Of a stretch of DNA of 9,444 nt, positions 1 through 6,141 are shown in pieces; within the stretch, counting starts at the first letter, position 1, and each line of letters starts with the position of its first letter. A program made the translations under genes and the position numbers. Origin of the DNA: Chloroflexota bacterium (lineage in GTDB: Bacteria; Chloroflexota; Anaerolineae; CG2-30-64-16); NCBI GenBank assembly GCA_029555885.1, contig JAKPQT010000080.1, positions 1-9,444 on the forward strand, in the 5' to 3' direction. The notes beneath the pieces were generated by a model. The model was given only the letters and a program-made list of their open reading frames with translations, had not been told where the DNA came from and searched no databases.

Positions 1-100
1 GCGGCAGCCCGCGCGCGGTAGCCCAACGCCCGTTGCCGTCCATGATGATGCCGACGTGAACAGGGGGACGCGCGCGCGCATCAGTGCGGTCAGGTTCCAT
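1..100 (-). CDS. uppS: Isoprenyl (undecaprenyl) diphosphate synthase, N-terminal part, cut by window edge
   Basis: This is the beginning of a cis-prenyltransferase gene. Reading leftwards from ATG at 100-98, the first 33 codons encode a short polar leader and then [19 protein letters not shown]. That is the signature N-terminal block of the UppS family, and the Asp of MDGNGRW (residue 21) is the Mg-binding catalytic residue. The family condenses isopentenyl diphosphate onto farnesyl diphosphate to make the C55 lipid carrier for peptidoglycan and other wall polymers, in the cytoplasm at the membrane. The start is supported by a strong ribosome site, GGGGAGG at 113-107, six bases upstream. The gene is the downstream member of a minus-strand operon behind the regulator and small ORFs. 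The rest of the protein (normally about 240 residues) lies outside the window. The motif makes the family assignment secure; product chain length cannot be judged. Confidence 0.93.
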   Translation of the reverse strand, partial: MEPDRTDARARPPVHVGIIMDGNGRWATARGLP

Positions 101-227
101 GACCAGCCTCCCCAAGCCGCCAAGTTGCGCTCCTGGGCAGCCGCACCTCCGACGCGATGATGGCGTCTGCCGACCGAATGCACCCCCTGGCGAGCGCGAC
201 GTGGGTGACCTGATCCAACGTCTCCAG
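90..227 (-). CDS. Possible 45-residue protein with CTG start, overlapping uppS start
   Basis: This is an unrecognised small ORF filling the gap between the 81-residue gene and uppS. Its case rests on a full AAGGAGG at 240-234, placed exactly six bases before a CTG codon (227-225). No ATG or GTG is suitably placed for that site. The translation begins (M)[18 protein letters not shown], contains an amphipathic alpha-helix-like stretch, and ends LGEAGHGT. Its stop (92-90) falls inside uppS, giving an 11-base overlap with the uppS ATG at 100, as in translationally coupled genes. No domain, signal or membrane segment is seen. CTG starts are rare, so the ribosome site could instead be fortuitous or a relic. 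A TTG at codon 4 is a weaker alternative start. Real but low confidence. Confidence 0.35.
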   Translation of the reverse strand: METLDQVTHVALARGCIRSADAIIASEVRLPRSATWRLGEAGHGT

Positions 228-256
228 GATTTTCCTCCTTGCGCGCACGGTTCGGC

Positions 257-502
257 TTACTCGATCTTGACGCGCTCGGCCTTGCCCGGCGGCTTTTCCT
301 TTTCTTCGAGGCACTCGATGGTCTTGTCGAGCAGGCTGCGCACGGCCAACAGTTGTTCGCGACGGGCCGCATGCAGGTGCTGGCGCGTTTCTTTCGGGAG
401 GAAGGCCGACAGGCACGGCACGCGCACCATCGACCGCAGCAGGTCAAAGAAATCTTCCGGCCGCTCTTTGTCGCGACCCGACCGGGGCTCTTGTTCGCTC
501 AT
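257..502 (-). CDS. Small hypothetical protein, 81 residues, highly charged
   Basis: I do not recognise this family. Translation starts at ATG 502-500, with GGAGG six bases upstream (about 513-509), and ends with TAA at 259-257. The protein begins with a charged, probably disordered tail (residues 1-14). A central part follows, with PEDFFDLLRSMV (15-26), a proline/phenylalanine step (LSAFLPKE, 31-38), and a long charged amphipathic helix around residues 36-70 containing ETRQHLHAARREQLLAVRSLL. It ends in a Lys/Glu-rich tail. There is no signal peptide or membrane segment, and the two cysteines (30 and 64) form no metal motif. The heptad-like helix suggests oligomerisation or membrane-surface or partner binding. 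It lies 77 bases downstream of the regulator gene and upstream of uppS on the same strand, so it is probably cotranscribed. A broken larger protein is possible, but the good ribosome site and clean ends favour a real small gene. Confidence 0.75.
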   Translation of the reverse strand: MSEQEPRSGRDKERPEDFFDLLRSMVRVPCLSAFLPKETRQHLHAARREQLLAVRSLLDKTIECLEEKEKPPGKAERVKIE

Positions 503-579
503 TGCTCGCCTCCGTGTGGAATAACCCCAAAAGCCGAACAAGCCTAAACTTTCCGAGAAAAAAGAGAGCGCGTCCGTCC

Positions 580-1284
580 TCAGGCGCTGACGATCCTCCA
601 GACCTTCTGAGTGAGCTCGGTTATCCTCCGCCGGCCATGCTGATCCAGCATCGCCAGGCACTGCTGAAAGTGTTGCACATGGGGCGCCAACTGGTAGGTT
701 AGTTTCCGGTTGAGGTCTTCCGCCACCGATAGGCCTACGGCCATGCCAGCCAGCGCCTCCAGGCCCATTTCGCCCGGAAATCCCATGGCCTGAATCCGCT
801 CCCTGAGTGCTGCCTGGGGGACGTCTCCGCCAACCCATCGCAGGAGGAGGATTACAGCCGTTGCCATCTCGGCGGCGAACAGCAGGGGCGTGGACTGCTG
901 CTCGGCGCGCGCCAGGATGTCCGTGATCAGACCCTCATACCCACGCGCCTTGCCCTCCCGCACAGCACTGAGCATCTGCTGACAGGTGTCCTCCCACTCC
1001 CGCTCCTCCCAGTTTTCCCCGACCAATTCCTTGACGATCGCTTTTGCTTGTGGGGAAGGGTGGAACACCAGGCTGGAACGTCCCGCTCCTCGCCGGTCAT
1101 CCGGCAGGATGTACTGGGAGCTGAGCAATCCCTTGTCCTCCAGCAACCGCAGCATATCATATGCGGTTATCTTGCTGACGCCCAGGCGCTCGGCAACCCG
1201 CGAGTAGTGCAGCGGCTCGTGGTCCCTCTCATAGAGCTCCAAAAACGCTCGCAGAAATGCATCCTGGCGGCCGGTCAACTCCAC
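580..1284 (-). CDS. Winged-helix transcriptional regulator, 234 residues
   Basis: This is a DNA-binding regulator with an N-terminal winged helix and a C-terminal domain of unknown ligand. Residues 1-52 give the helix-turn-helix: PLHYSRVAERLGVSKITAYDMLRLLEDKGLL, with the recognition helix around 36-48. This is followed by a wing with an RRGAGRSSLVF strand (64-74). Residues 80-234 are mostly helical and include a hydrophobic segment (about 133-150), which may be a dimer core or ligand pocket rather than a transmembrane helix. The start is GTG 1284-1282, with GGGGAG about six bases upstream; an ATG at 1299 is out of frame. It resembles MarR/Lrp-like or IclR-like regulators, but the subfamily is not certain. 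It heads the minus-strand operon toward uppS and is divergent from a radical SAM gene. The shared 240-bp spacer makes control of either side, or of itself, plausible. No frameshift or missing core is seen. Confidence 0.82.
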   Translation of the reverse strand: MELTGRQDAFLRAFLELYERDHEPLHYSRVAERLGVSKITAYDMLRLLEDKGLLSSQYILPDDRRGAGRSSLVFHPSPQAKAIVKELVGENWEEREWEDTCQQMLSAVREGKARGYEGLITDILARAEQQSTPLLFAAEMATAVILLLRWVGGDVPQAALRERIQAMGFPGEMGLEALAGMAVGLSVAEDLNRKLTYQLAPHVQHFQQCLAMLDQHGRRRITELTQKVWRIVSA

Positions 1285-1330
1285 GTCCAGCTCCCCATGT
1301 CAGGTGAAAAAAACCAAACAATTCATCCCA

Positions 1331-1359
1331 ACTATACCATCCCTGCGGGGACGTGTCAA
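1331..1359 (-). promoter_or_regulatory. Sigma-70 promoter for the regulator operon
   Basis: On the minus strand there is a perfect -35 TTGACA (1359-1354), a 17-base spacer and TATAGT as -10 (1336-1331). Transcription should begin near 1324, giving a leader of about 40 bases before the GTG at 1284. The spacer contains an inverted repeat, TCCC-N4-GGGA (1340-1351), a possible operator between the two promoter elements. This is the closest match to the sigma-70 consensus seen in the window. Confidence 0.75.
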
Positions 1360-1442
1360 ACATGACGTGGGGGGTAAGCGTTCAGCGTTGGGGTAAAGGA
1401 GTTTAGGGCGGGGCCAGCGCGGGCGTGGGGTGGAACGCCACT

Positions 1443-1469
1443 TTGACCATCTGTTAACCATTTTTGACG
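1443..1469 (+). promoter_or_regulatory. Tandem TTNACC direct repeats (candidate response-regulator operator) upstream of radical SAM gene 1
   Basis: Three hexamers lie on one face of the helix: TTGACC at 1443, TTAACC at 1454 and TTGACG at 1464, so the start-to-start spacing is 11 and 10 bp. Weaker partial matches flank them (GGAACG at 1432, GCGACC at 1476). Direct repeats of about 6-8 bp at an 11-bp period are the usual site form for OmpR/PhoB/PhoP-type dimers. Bacillus PhoP boxes, for example, are TT(A/T/C)ACA-like. The array lies about 55-80 bases before the ATG at 1525. No convincing -10 follows it, so this is a candidate activator site rather than a mapped promoter. Confidence 0.5.
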
Positions 1470-1524
1470 CTGCGCGCGACCTGGACGTGCTAGAAGGAGA
1501 AATACCATCTTGATGGGAGGTATC

Positions 1525-2781
1525 ATGGCGCTCGATAAACGTCAGCTGTATCGGCTCCCGTGGTCGCTGAACGACAACCCGATCGCGTGGCTGGAAGTAA
1601 CCGACATTTGTAACATCTACTGCGAAGGCTGCTACCGCCAGCACCTGACCGGGCACAAGACGCTCGACCAGGTCAAGGAAGAAGTCCTCCTGTTCAAACG
1701 TTGGCGCAACCCCGACAACGTCTCCATCGCGGGCGGCGAGCCGCTGATCTACCCGCACATCGTGGACCTGGTCGCCTTCATCCACGAGCAGGGCATCAAG
1801 CCCGTGATCCTCACCAACGGCGTCGCGCTCAAACCCGATCTGCTCAAGGCGCTCAAGAAAGCCGGGCTGTCGGGCTTCACCGTCCACGTTGACAGTCACC
1901 AGAACCGCCCCAAGTGGAAAGGCAAGAGCGAGGCCGAACTCAACGCGCTGCGCCAGGAGCTGGCGGACATGATCCACGCCGAGCGGGGACTCTACGTCAT
2001 CTTCAACAGCACGATCTACCCTTCGACCGCCCGCGAGATCCCCGACATCGTCAGATGGGGCCAGGCCAACGTGGATCGCGTGCAGGGCTTGGTGTTCATC
2101 ACCTACCGCACGGCCAAGCTGGACGAGCAGGTGGCCAGCGACTCAGCCGACCGGCAGGTGGACTTGAGCCAGCTGAGCTACGTCAAGGAGCACTTCGACG
2201 AGAGGTTTGTCACTGCCGAGGATGTGCACGCGCTGCTGCAGCAGACCTGCCCGCAGTACGATGCCGCCGCTTACCTGGGCGGCACGGTGCGGCACGACTC
2301 CTTCAAGTGGGTGGCCGGCGCGACGCTCGGGACCAGGGACGCGATCTACGGCGCGATCGGCAAGCGCACGATGGAAGTGGCGCAGGCGGGACATCACTGG
2401 TTCAGGGGCACCTACCTGGCGTATCTGTCACAGGCCGGGGTCGGCGCCACCGCGTTCCTGATGGCGCCGTGGGATCCGCAGGTGCGTAAGGCGCTCGGCC
2501 GGCGCCTGGGCGACCTGGCGCGCCACCCGTGGCGGCTGTTCACCCCGGTGTACATCCAGAGCATCGGCACCATCCAGGCGCCCGACGTGCAGGCGGACGG
2601 CCGCGCCGACATGTGCGACTCCTGCCCCGACATCACCATCTACGACGGCAAGTTCATTAACTCGTGCCGTATGGACGAGTACCGGCTGTTCGGCGGCTTC
2701 CTGTCGGTCATGGGCAAGTCAAGTGAAGATGCGGCCAGCCTCATACCTGTCGGAGAGCCGGTTGAGGTTTCCGCCCGATAA
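1525..2781 (+). CDS. Radical SAM protein 1, 418 residues, with extra cysteines
   Basis: This is an S-adenosylmethionine radical enzyme of unknown substrate. After a short leader, the core begins IAWLEVTDICNIYCEGCYRQ. C29, C33 and C36 form the CX3CX2C site that holds the 4Fe-4S cluster, followed by the SAM-binding GGEP motif (70-73) and the strands PVILTNG (93-99) and FTVHVDSH (118-125). The C-terminal half has further cysteines: C242 in TCPQYD and a C364-X2-C367-X13-C381 group, which could bind an auxiliary cluster. They do not match a clear SPASM pattern. There is no signal peptide or obvious membrane helix. The chosen ATG has GGGAGG four bases upstream. An alternative ATG at 1513 (or TTG at 1510) uses AAGGAG at 1494 and would add four (or five) residues. 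The next gene is also a radical SAM enzyme, 224 bases on, with similar repeats upstream. No precursor peptide gene is seen, so a peptide-modifying role is unsupported. Confidence 0.88.
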   Translation: MALDKRQLYRLPWSLNDNPIAWLEVTDICNIYCEGCYRQHLTGHKTLDQVKEEVLLFKRWRNPDNVSIAGGEPLIYPHIVDLVAFIHEQGIKPVILTNGVALKPDLLKALKKAGLSGFTVHVDSHQNRPKWKGKSEAELNALRQELADMIHAERGLYVIFNSTIYPSTAREIPDIVRWGQANVDRVQGLVFITYRTAKLDEQVASDSADRQVDLSQLSYVKEHFDERFVTAEDVHALLQQTCPQYDAAAYLGGTVRHDSFKWVAGATLGTRDAIYGAIGKRTMEVAQAGHHWFRGTYLAYLSQAGVGATAFLMAPWDPQVRKALGRRLGDLARHPWRLFTPVYIQSIGTIQAPDVQADGRADMCDSCPDITIYDGKFINSCRMDEYRLFGGFLSVMGKSSEDAASLIPVGEPVEVSAR

Positions 2782-2783
2782 AG

Positions 2784-2797
2784 CCCCCGGCCGGGGG
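2784..2797. repeat. 14-bp perfect GC palindrome after radical SAM gene 1
   Basis: CCCCCGGCCGGGGG begins two bases after the stop codon (TAA 2779-2781). As RNA it can form a five-pair stem with a four-base loop just behind the gene. There is no T tract after it, so it is not a classical intrinsic terminator. It may protect the mRNA 3' end or cause pausing. Confidence 0.45.
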
Positions 2798-2887
2798 AGG
2801 CGAACACTGAGAGTCGGCGGCCGCCTGTCCAGCCGCTGAGATCCCGCTACGACCGGCATCCTGTACACGGTCAACCAGGCATTGCCG

Positions 2888-2948
2888 TTCACCATCATTA
2901 ACCCGGTTGTTACGTGCTGTTCACCCCCCTGCTCCGGGGTTTGTTACC
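2888..2948 (+). promoter_or_regulatory. Tandem TTNACC-type repeat array upstream of radical SAM gene 2
   Basis: Hexamers lie at 2888 (TTCACC), 2898 (TTAACC), 2909 (GTTACG), 2920 (TTCACC) and 2943 (GTTACC). Start-to-start spacings are 10, 11, 11 and 23 bp, close to whole helical turns. TTGTTAC is also repeated exactly at 2907 and 2941. The array resembles the one before radical SAM gene 1 and ends ten bases before a TATACT -10 element at 2958. That is where an OmpR/PhoB-family activator could stand in for a missing -35. An alternative reading of part of it is the inverted repeat TAAC-N6-GTTA at 2899-2912. Confidence 0.5.
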
Positions 2949-2957
2949 TCGGCCGGA

Positions 2958-2963
2958 TATACT
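2958..2963 (+). promoter_or_regulatory. -10 element of the radical SAM gene 2 promoter
   Basis: TATACT matches the sigma-70 -10 consensus at five of six positions. At 17 bp upstream there is only CGGGGT, which is no -35, so the promoter looks activator-dependent. Start of transcription would be near 2970, leaving a leader of about 35 bases that contains the AGGAGGG ribosome site (2991-2997). Confidence 0.5.
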
Positions 2964-3005
2964 GAGCCCAAATTGGTGCAAACGACCGAGAGGAGGGCTC
3001 CCATC

Positions 3006-4550
3006 ATGGCGGTTACATCTCCGACCCGAAAGCAGTTCTTGCGAGCGGCAACGACGGTGCTGTCCACCGCAGGTCCTGCATTAGCGCATGTGGCGCCGGT
3101 GCGTCGCGCGGTCGTAGGCCGCGCCGAACGATGGCTGCACGACATGTCCCACGCTGACCAGGTGAGCGGCAGGGAGTTGCCCGGCGTCGCGGACGACCGC
3201 GTGGCCGTCGGCTTGGCGATCACCCACACCATTGAACGCGCCCTGGCCGAGGGCCGGCTGAGCTCAGGAGCCGTCCGTGGCATGAGTAAGATTCTGGTGC
3301 AGAGCCTGCTGATTGAGCAGGGTGAGCAATCCGCCCAGAACCGTTTCAAGGCCGAACACGAGAACGCCGCACCGCCCACTTTTCTGACCATCAGCCCGAC
3401 GAAGACCTGCAACCTGCGCTGCACAGGGTGCTATGCGGATTCGGGCGCCACCTCGGAGAAGCTGGAATGGGCCACCTTCGACCGGATCATCGACGAGGCC
3501 AAGACGCTATGGGGCGTGCGTTTCATCGTCCTGAGCGGCGGCGAGCCGTTCGCTTACCGCTCCGATGGGAAGGGCATCGTGGACATGGCCGAGAAGCACG
3601 CGGATTGCCTCTTCATGGCGTACACGAACGGCACCCTGATTAACGACGCCGTCGCGGAGCGCCTGGCGCACATCGGCAATCTGTGGCCCGCCATCTCAGT
3701 GGAAGGCTGGCGCGGCCGCACCGACGAACGCCGTGGGGCAGGTGTGTTCGACAAGGTGCTGGCGACGATGGAACGCTTACGCGGCGTGAAGGCGCCGTTC
3801 GGCATGTCGCTGACGGCCACCCGTCACAATGTCGAAGAGATCCTGTCTCAGGAGTTCCTCGACTTCTTCTTCAACGAGCAGGGGGTGCTGTTCAGCTGGC
3901 TCTTCCACTACATGCCGATCGGCCGCTCCTTCACCTTGGACCTGATGCCGACGCCCGACCAGCGCCTGTGGATGTGGCGACGGGCGTGGGAGGTTGTCCG
4001 CGTGGACCAGCGGTTCCTGGTTGATTTCTGGAACTATGGCACGGCCACCGACGGTTGCATCTCCGCGGGCGGCCACGGCCGTGGCGGCTACTTTTACATC
4101 GACTGGAACGGTGCGGTGAGTCCCTGCGTGTTCCTGCCCTACGCGCCCGTCAACGTGAAGGAGATCTACGCCCGCGGCGGGAACCTGAACGACGTGTGGG
4201 CGGATCCGTTCTTTGCCGCAGTGCGCAGGTGGCAGGCGGATTTCCAAGCGCGGCAGTGCAACGAGATGGCGCCGTGTCCGATGCGTGATCATCACCTGGA
4301 GCTGCGCCGGCTGCTGCACGATTACGAGCCCGACCCGATGGATGAGAATGCCAGGGCGGCGCTGCTGGATCCCGGGTATGCGGGCGGCCTGCAGAAGTAC
4401 GATCAGGAATTCCAGGCTCTGGCCGATCCGGTGTGGGAACGGCACTACAGGCGACCGCTCGATCCCGGTGATGGTCACTCGCTACATCCCCTGCCGGATA
4501 TTCAGGGCGATGGCCAGACCGGCCTTCGTCGCCAGGGGTCTTCTCAATAG
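3006..4550 (+). CDS. Radical SAM protein 2 with C-terminal SPASM-like cysteines, 514 residues
   Basis: This is a second radical SAM enzyme, substrate unknown. The ATG at 3006 follows AGGAGGG by eight bases. The ORF stays open 33 codons further upstream, but that part holds the promoter. Residues 1-115 are an N-terminal domain: a Tat-like TRKQFLRAA followed by a weakly hydrophobic stretch to about residue 35, then a helical region. The radical SAM core starts at FLTISPTKTCNLRCTGCYAD, with C135, C139 and C142 forming CX3CX2C. Next come LSGGEP (176-181), AYTNGT (205-210) and PAISVEG (228-234). The C-terminal part carries C351 (DGCISAGGHGRGG), C374 (NGAVSPCVFLPY), C418 and C424 (QCNEMAPCP), a SPASM-like set expected to ligate an auxiliary cluster. 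Families of this design modify peptides, proteins, sterols or lipids; context does not choose among them. Residues 440-514 are a charged, proline-rich tail. The protein is long for the family because of both ends. Confidence 0.88.
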   Translation: MAVTSPTRKQFLRAATTVLSTAGPALAHVAPVRRAVVGRAERWLHDMSHADQVSGRELPGVADDRVAVGLAITHTIERALAEGRLSSGAVRGMSKILVQSLLIEQGEQSAQNRFKAEHENAAPPTFLTISPTKTCNLRCTGCYADSGATSEKLEWATFDRIIDEAKTLWGVRFIVLSGGEPFAYRSDGKGIVDMAEKHADCLFMAYTNGTLINDAVAERLAHIGNLWPAISVEGWRGRTDERRGAGVFDKVLATMERLRGVKAPFGMSLTATRHNVEEILSQEFLDFFFNEQGVLFSWLFHYMPIGRSFTLDLMPTPDQRLWMWRRAWEVVRVDQRFLVDFWNYGTATDGCISAGGHGRGGYFYIDWNGAVSPCVFLPYAPVNVKEIYARGGNLNDVWADPFFAAVRRWQADFQARQCNEMAPCPMRDHHLELRRLLHDYEPDPMDENARAALLDPGYAGGLQKYDQEFQALADPVWERHYRRPLDPGDGHSLHPLPDIQGDGQTGLRRQGSSQ

Positions 4551-4593
4551 AACGCTCGCAGCGGCTGAATGTGGACCGGATGGTGAACCAGCA

Positions 4594-4608
4594 CCGGCCG
4601 CGGGCCGG
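4594..4608. repeat. GC hairpin between radical SAM gene 2 and the kinase gene
   Basis: CCGGCC-GCG-GGCCGG forms a six-pair stem with a three-base loop, 44 bases after the radical SAM stop. No T run follows, so a classical terminator is not supported; a Rho-independent pause or 3'-end stabiliser is possible. The remainder of the 4551-4782 gap shows only the kinase promoter. Confidence 0.35.
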
Positions 4609-4729
4609 CGGAGTTCAGGACGTTATCACCGATGCGCCAGCCGCGCAAGCGGCGCCGAGAGATGCTCGAACGGACCGGGCGCGAAGCAGGGTATGAATAC
4701 CGATCCGCGATCAGGACGCTTGTCACTGA

Positions 4730-4759
4730 TGGACAGCGCACGTGAATCCATGTTATACT
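4730..4759 (+). promoter_or_regulatory. Sigma-70-like promoter of the two-component operon
   Basis: TGGACA (4730-4735, five of six matches to TTGACA) is followed after 18 bases by TATACT (4754-4759, five of six to TATAAT). The start would be near 4766, just before the GGGGAG ribosome site at 4769. The very short leader supports the ATG at 4783 and rules out longer in-frame N-termini for the kinase. No TTNACC array is present here. Confidence 0.62.
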
Positions 4760-4782
4760 CTGGCGCCTGGGGAGAAGCGCAC

Positions 4783-6141
4783 ATGCATGACATCGCGGGC
4801 TGGCGACAGCAGATTGCGCCGCCCAGGCGGTTGCCGGACATGCCGACGGCCGGCACGGTGCTGCTGGTGCTGCGCTGGTTGGTCCTGGTCCTGGCGCTCG
4901 TCCTCGCTTCCTTCGATCATCTAAAGGAAGGCGTGCTGCTGGCGCCAGGCTACACCGTGCTCATCGTGGCCGCTTACAACATGGCGCTGAGCCTGGCCGG
5001 CCGACGCGTCCGTTGGCTGCAGGGGCCGCTCAACTTCCTCGCCCTCGACACGCTGGTCGCCGCAGGGGCAGTCTACCTGACCGGCGGCTATCACTCTGGG
5101 TTCTTCATGCTATTCGTCAGCATCATCATTGGTGCGGCCATGTACCTGGACCTGGCGCCCACGGTGCTGGTGGTGATCTTGATCTCTCTGATCTTCGCGG
5201 CGGTCTGCGCCATCAACCCCGCCAGCCTGCGCACGCCTGAAGCGCTCTCTGCCCTGGCCGTCAAGGCGCTCCCGCTGCAACTGCTCGGTGTGGTGACTGG
5301 CCTGTTGCTGGAGGGACTGCGCCGCGAGCACCAGGAGACCGAACGCGAACGCCAGCAGACAGAACGGTTGCGGGCTCTGGAGCAGGCCCAGCGCAGTTTC
5401 ATCAACAGCATCGCCCACGAACTGCGCACGCCGTTGACATGCATTCGGACCTCGGTGGAACTGCTCCAGTCGGCGGCCACTCCCGAGGTCCGGCAGGAGC
5501 TGGTCGGCACCATCGAGCATCATGCCGGCTGGCTGGAGGGGTTGGTCAGCGACCTGTTGGAAAGCACGCGGCTGGAGGCCGGCCAGATCATGCTGACCCG
5601 ACAGCCCACCGACCTGCGCCTGATCGTGGAGCGCACCGTGCGGGCGATGGCGCCGCTGATCCAGCAGCGCGGCCAGCACCTCGAGACCGCGCTGCCCGAA
5701 GCGCCGCTGGCTGCCGATGTGGACCGGCGGCGCATGGAGCAGGTCCTGACGAACCTGGTGGCCAACGCCTGCAAATTCACGCCCAAGGGCGGCCACATCT
5801 GGGTCGCGTTGGCCCGGAACAACGGCGAGCTGATTGTCTCGGTGGCGGACGATGGCGAGGGCATCCCGGCCGAGCACCTGCCGCACCTGTTTCAGCGTTT
5901 CTATACCGTGCCGGGCGGCACCGCCAGGACCGGGTTGGGCCTGGGGCTATACATCGCCCGGGCCATGGTTGAGCTGCACGGCGGCCGCGTCTGGGTGACG
6001 AGCGAGCCCGGACAGGGCAGCACGTTTTTCGTCGCCGTCCCAGCCCTGCCGGACATACTACCCGGCAACCTGGGTGCGTTGGAGAAACCTACTCTGGCAG
6101 GCCGACCAGGTACATCCAACGGGCTGAAGGAGGAGTGGTGA
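4783..6141 (+). CDS. Membrane sensor histidine kinase, 452 residues
   Basis: This is the sensor of a two-component pair. ATG 4783 has GGGGAG eight bases upstream and a promoter directly before it. Residues about 24-175 are hydrophobic and give five or six membrane helices (roughly 24-44, 54-72, 84-102, 106-122, 124-145, 158-176) with short loops and no large external domain, so sensing is probably within the membrane. A coiled coil, rich in Glu, Arg and Gln (177-205), connects to the HisKA domain: SIAHELRTPLT with phospho-acceptor H212. The ATPase domain has the N box (NLVANACKFTP, 324-334), G1 (DDGEGI, 356-361), F box (LFQRFY, 369-374) and G2 (GLGLGLY, 384-390), so all catalytic motifs are present. 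There is no HAMP or PAS domain. The C-terminal 30 residues are a low-complexity tail. The stop overlaps the regulator start. The signal is unknown. Confidence 0.93.
   Translation: MHDIAGWRQQIAPPRRLPDMPTAGTVLLVLRWLVLVLALVLASFDHLKEGVLLAPGYTVLIVAAYNMALSLAGRRVRWLQGPLNFLALDTLVAAGAVYLTGGYHSGFFMLFVSIIIGAAMYLDLAPTVLVVILISLIFAAVCAINPASLRTPEALSALAVKALPLQLLGVVTGLLLEGLRREHQETERERQQTERLRALEQAQRSFINSIAHELRTPLTCIRTSVELLQSAATPEVRQELVGTIEHHAGWLEGLVSDLLESTRLEAGQIMLTRQPTDLRLIVERTVRAMAPLIQQRGQHLETALPEAPLAADVDRRRMEQVLTNLVANACKFTPKGGHIWVALARNNGELIVSVADDGEGIPAEHLPHLFQRFYTVPGGTARTGLGLGLYIARAMVELHGGRVWVTSEPGQGSTFFVAVPALPDILPGNLGALEKPTLAGRPGTSNGLKEEW

Noticed and set aside
541..579. T-rich run on the minus strand after the regulator gene as an intrinsic terminator
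   Set aside because: Six T residues follow the stop, but no stable GC stem directly precedes them, and the next gene is probably in the same operon.
1300..1977. 225-codon minus-strand frame opposite radical SAM gene 1
   Set aside because: It is antisense to the CX3CX2C and GGEP coding region and ends within the divergent promoter spacer.
2907..3005. Upstream extension of radical SAM protein 2 by 33 residues
   Set aside because: It would place the -10 element and part of the repeat array inside the gene, whereas ATG 3006 has an ideal AGGAGGG.
3777..4478. Long minus-strand open frame opposite radical SAM gene 2
   Set aside because: It is antisense to a gene with clear motifs, its translation is rich in residues typical of reverse reading of high-GC genes, and it has no recognisable domain.
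4213..4782. In-frame N-terminal extension of the kinase into radical SAM gene 2
   Set aside because: The extension overlaps the 3' part of radical SAM gene 2 and the gap, lacks conserved sequence, and the promoter and ribosome site lie just before ATG 4783.
5110..5886. Long minus-strand open frame opposite the histidine kinase
   Set aside because: It covers the H box and N box coding region of the kinase in antisense, with no domain or ribosome site.
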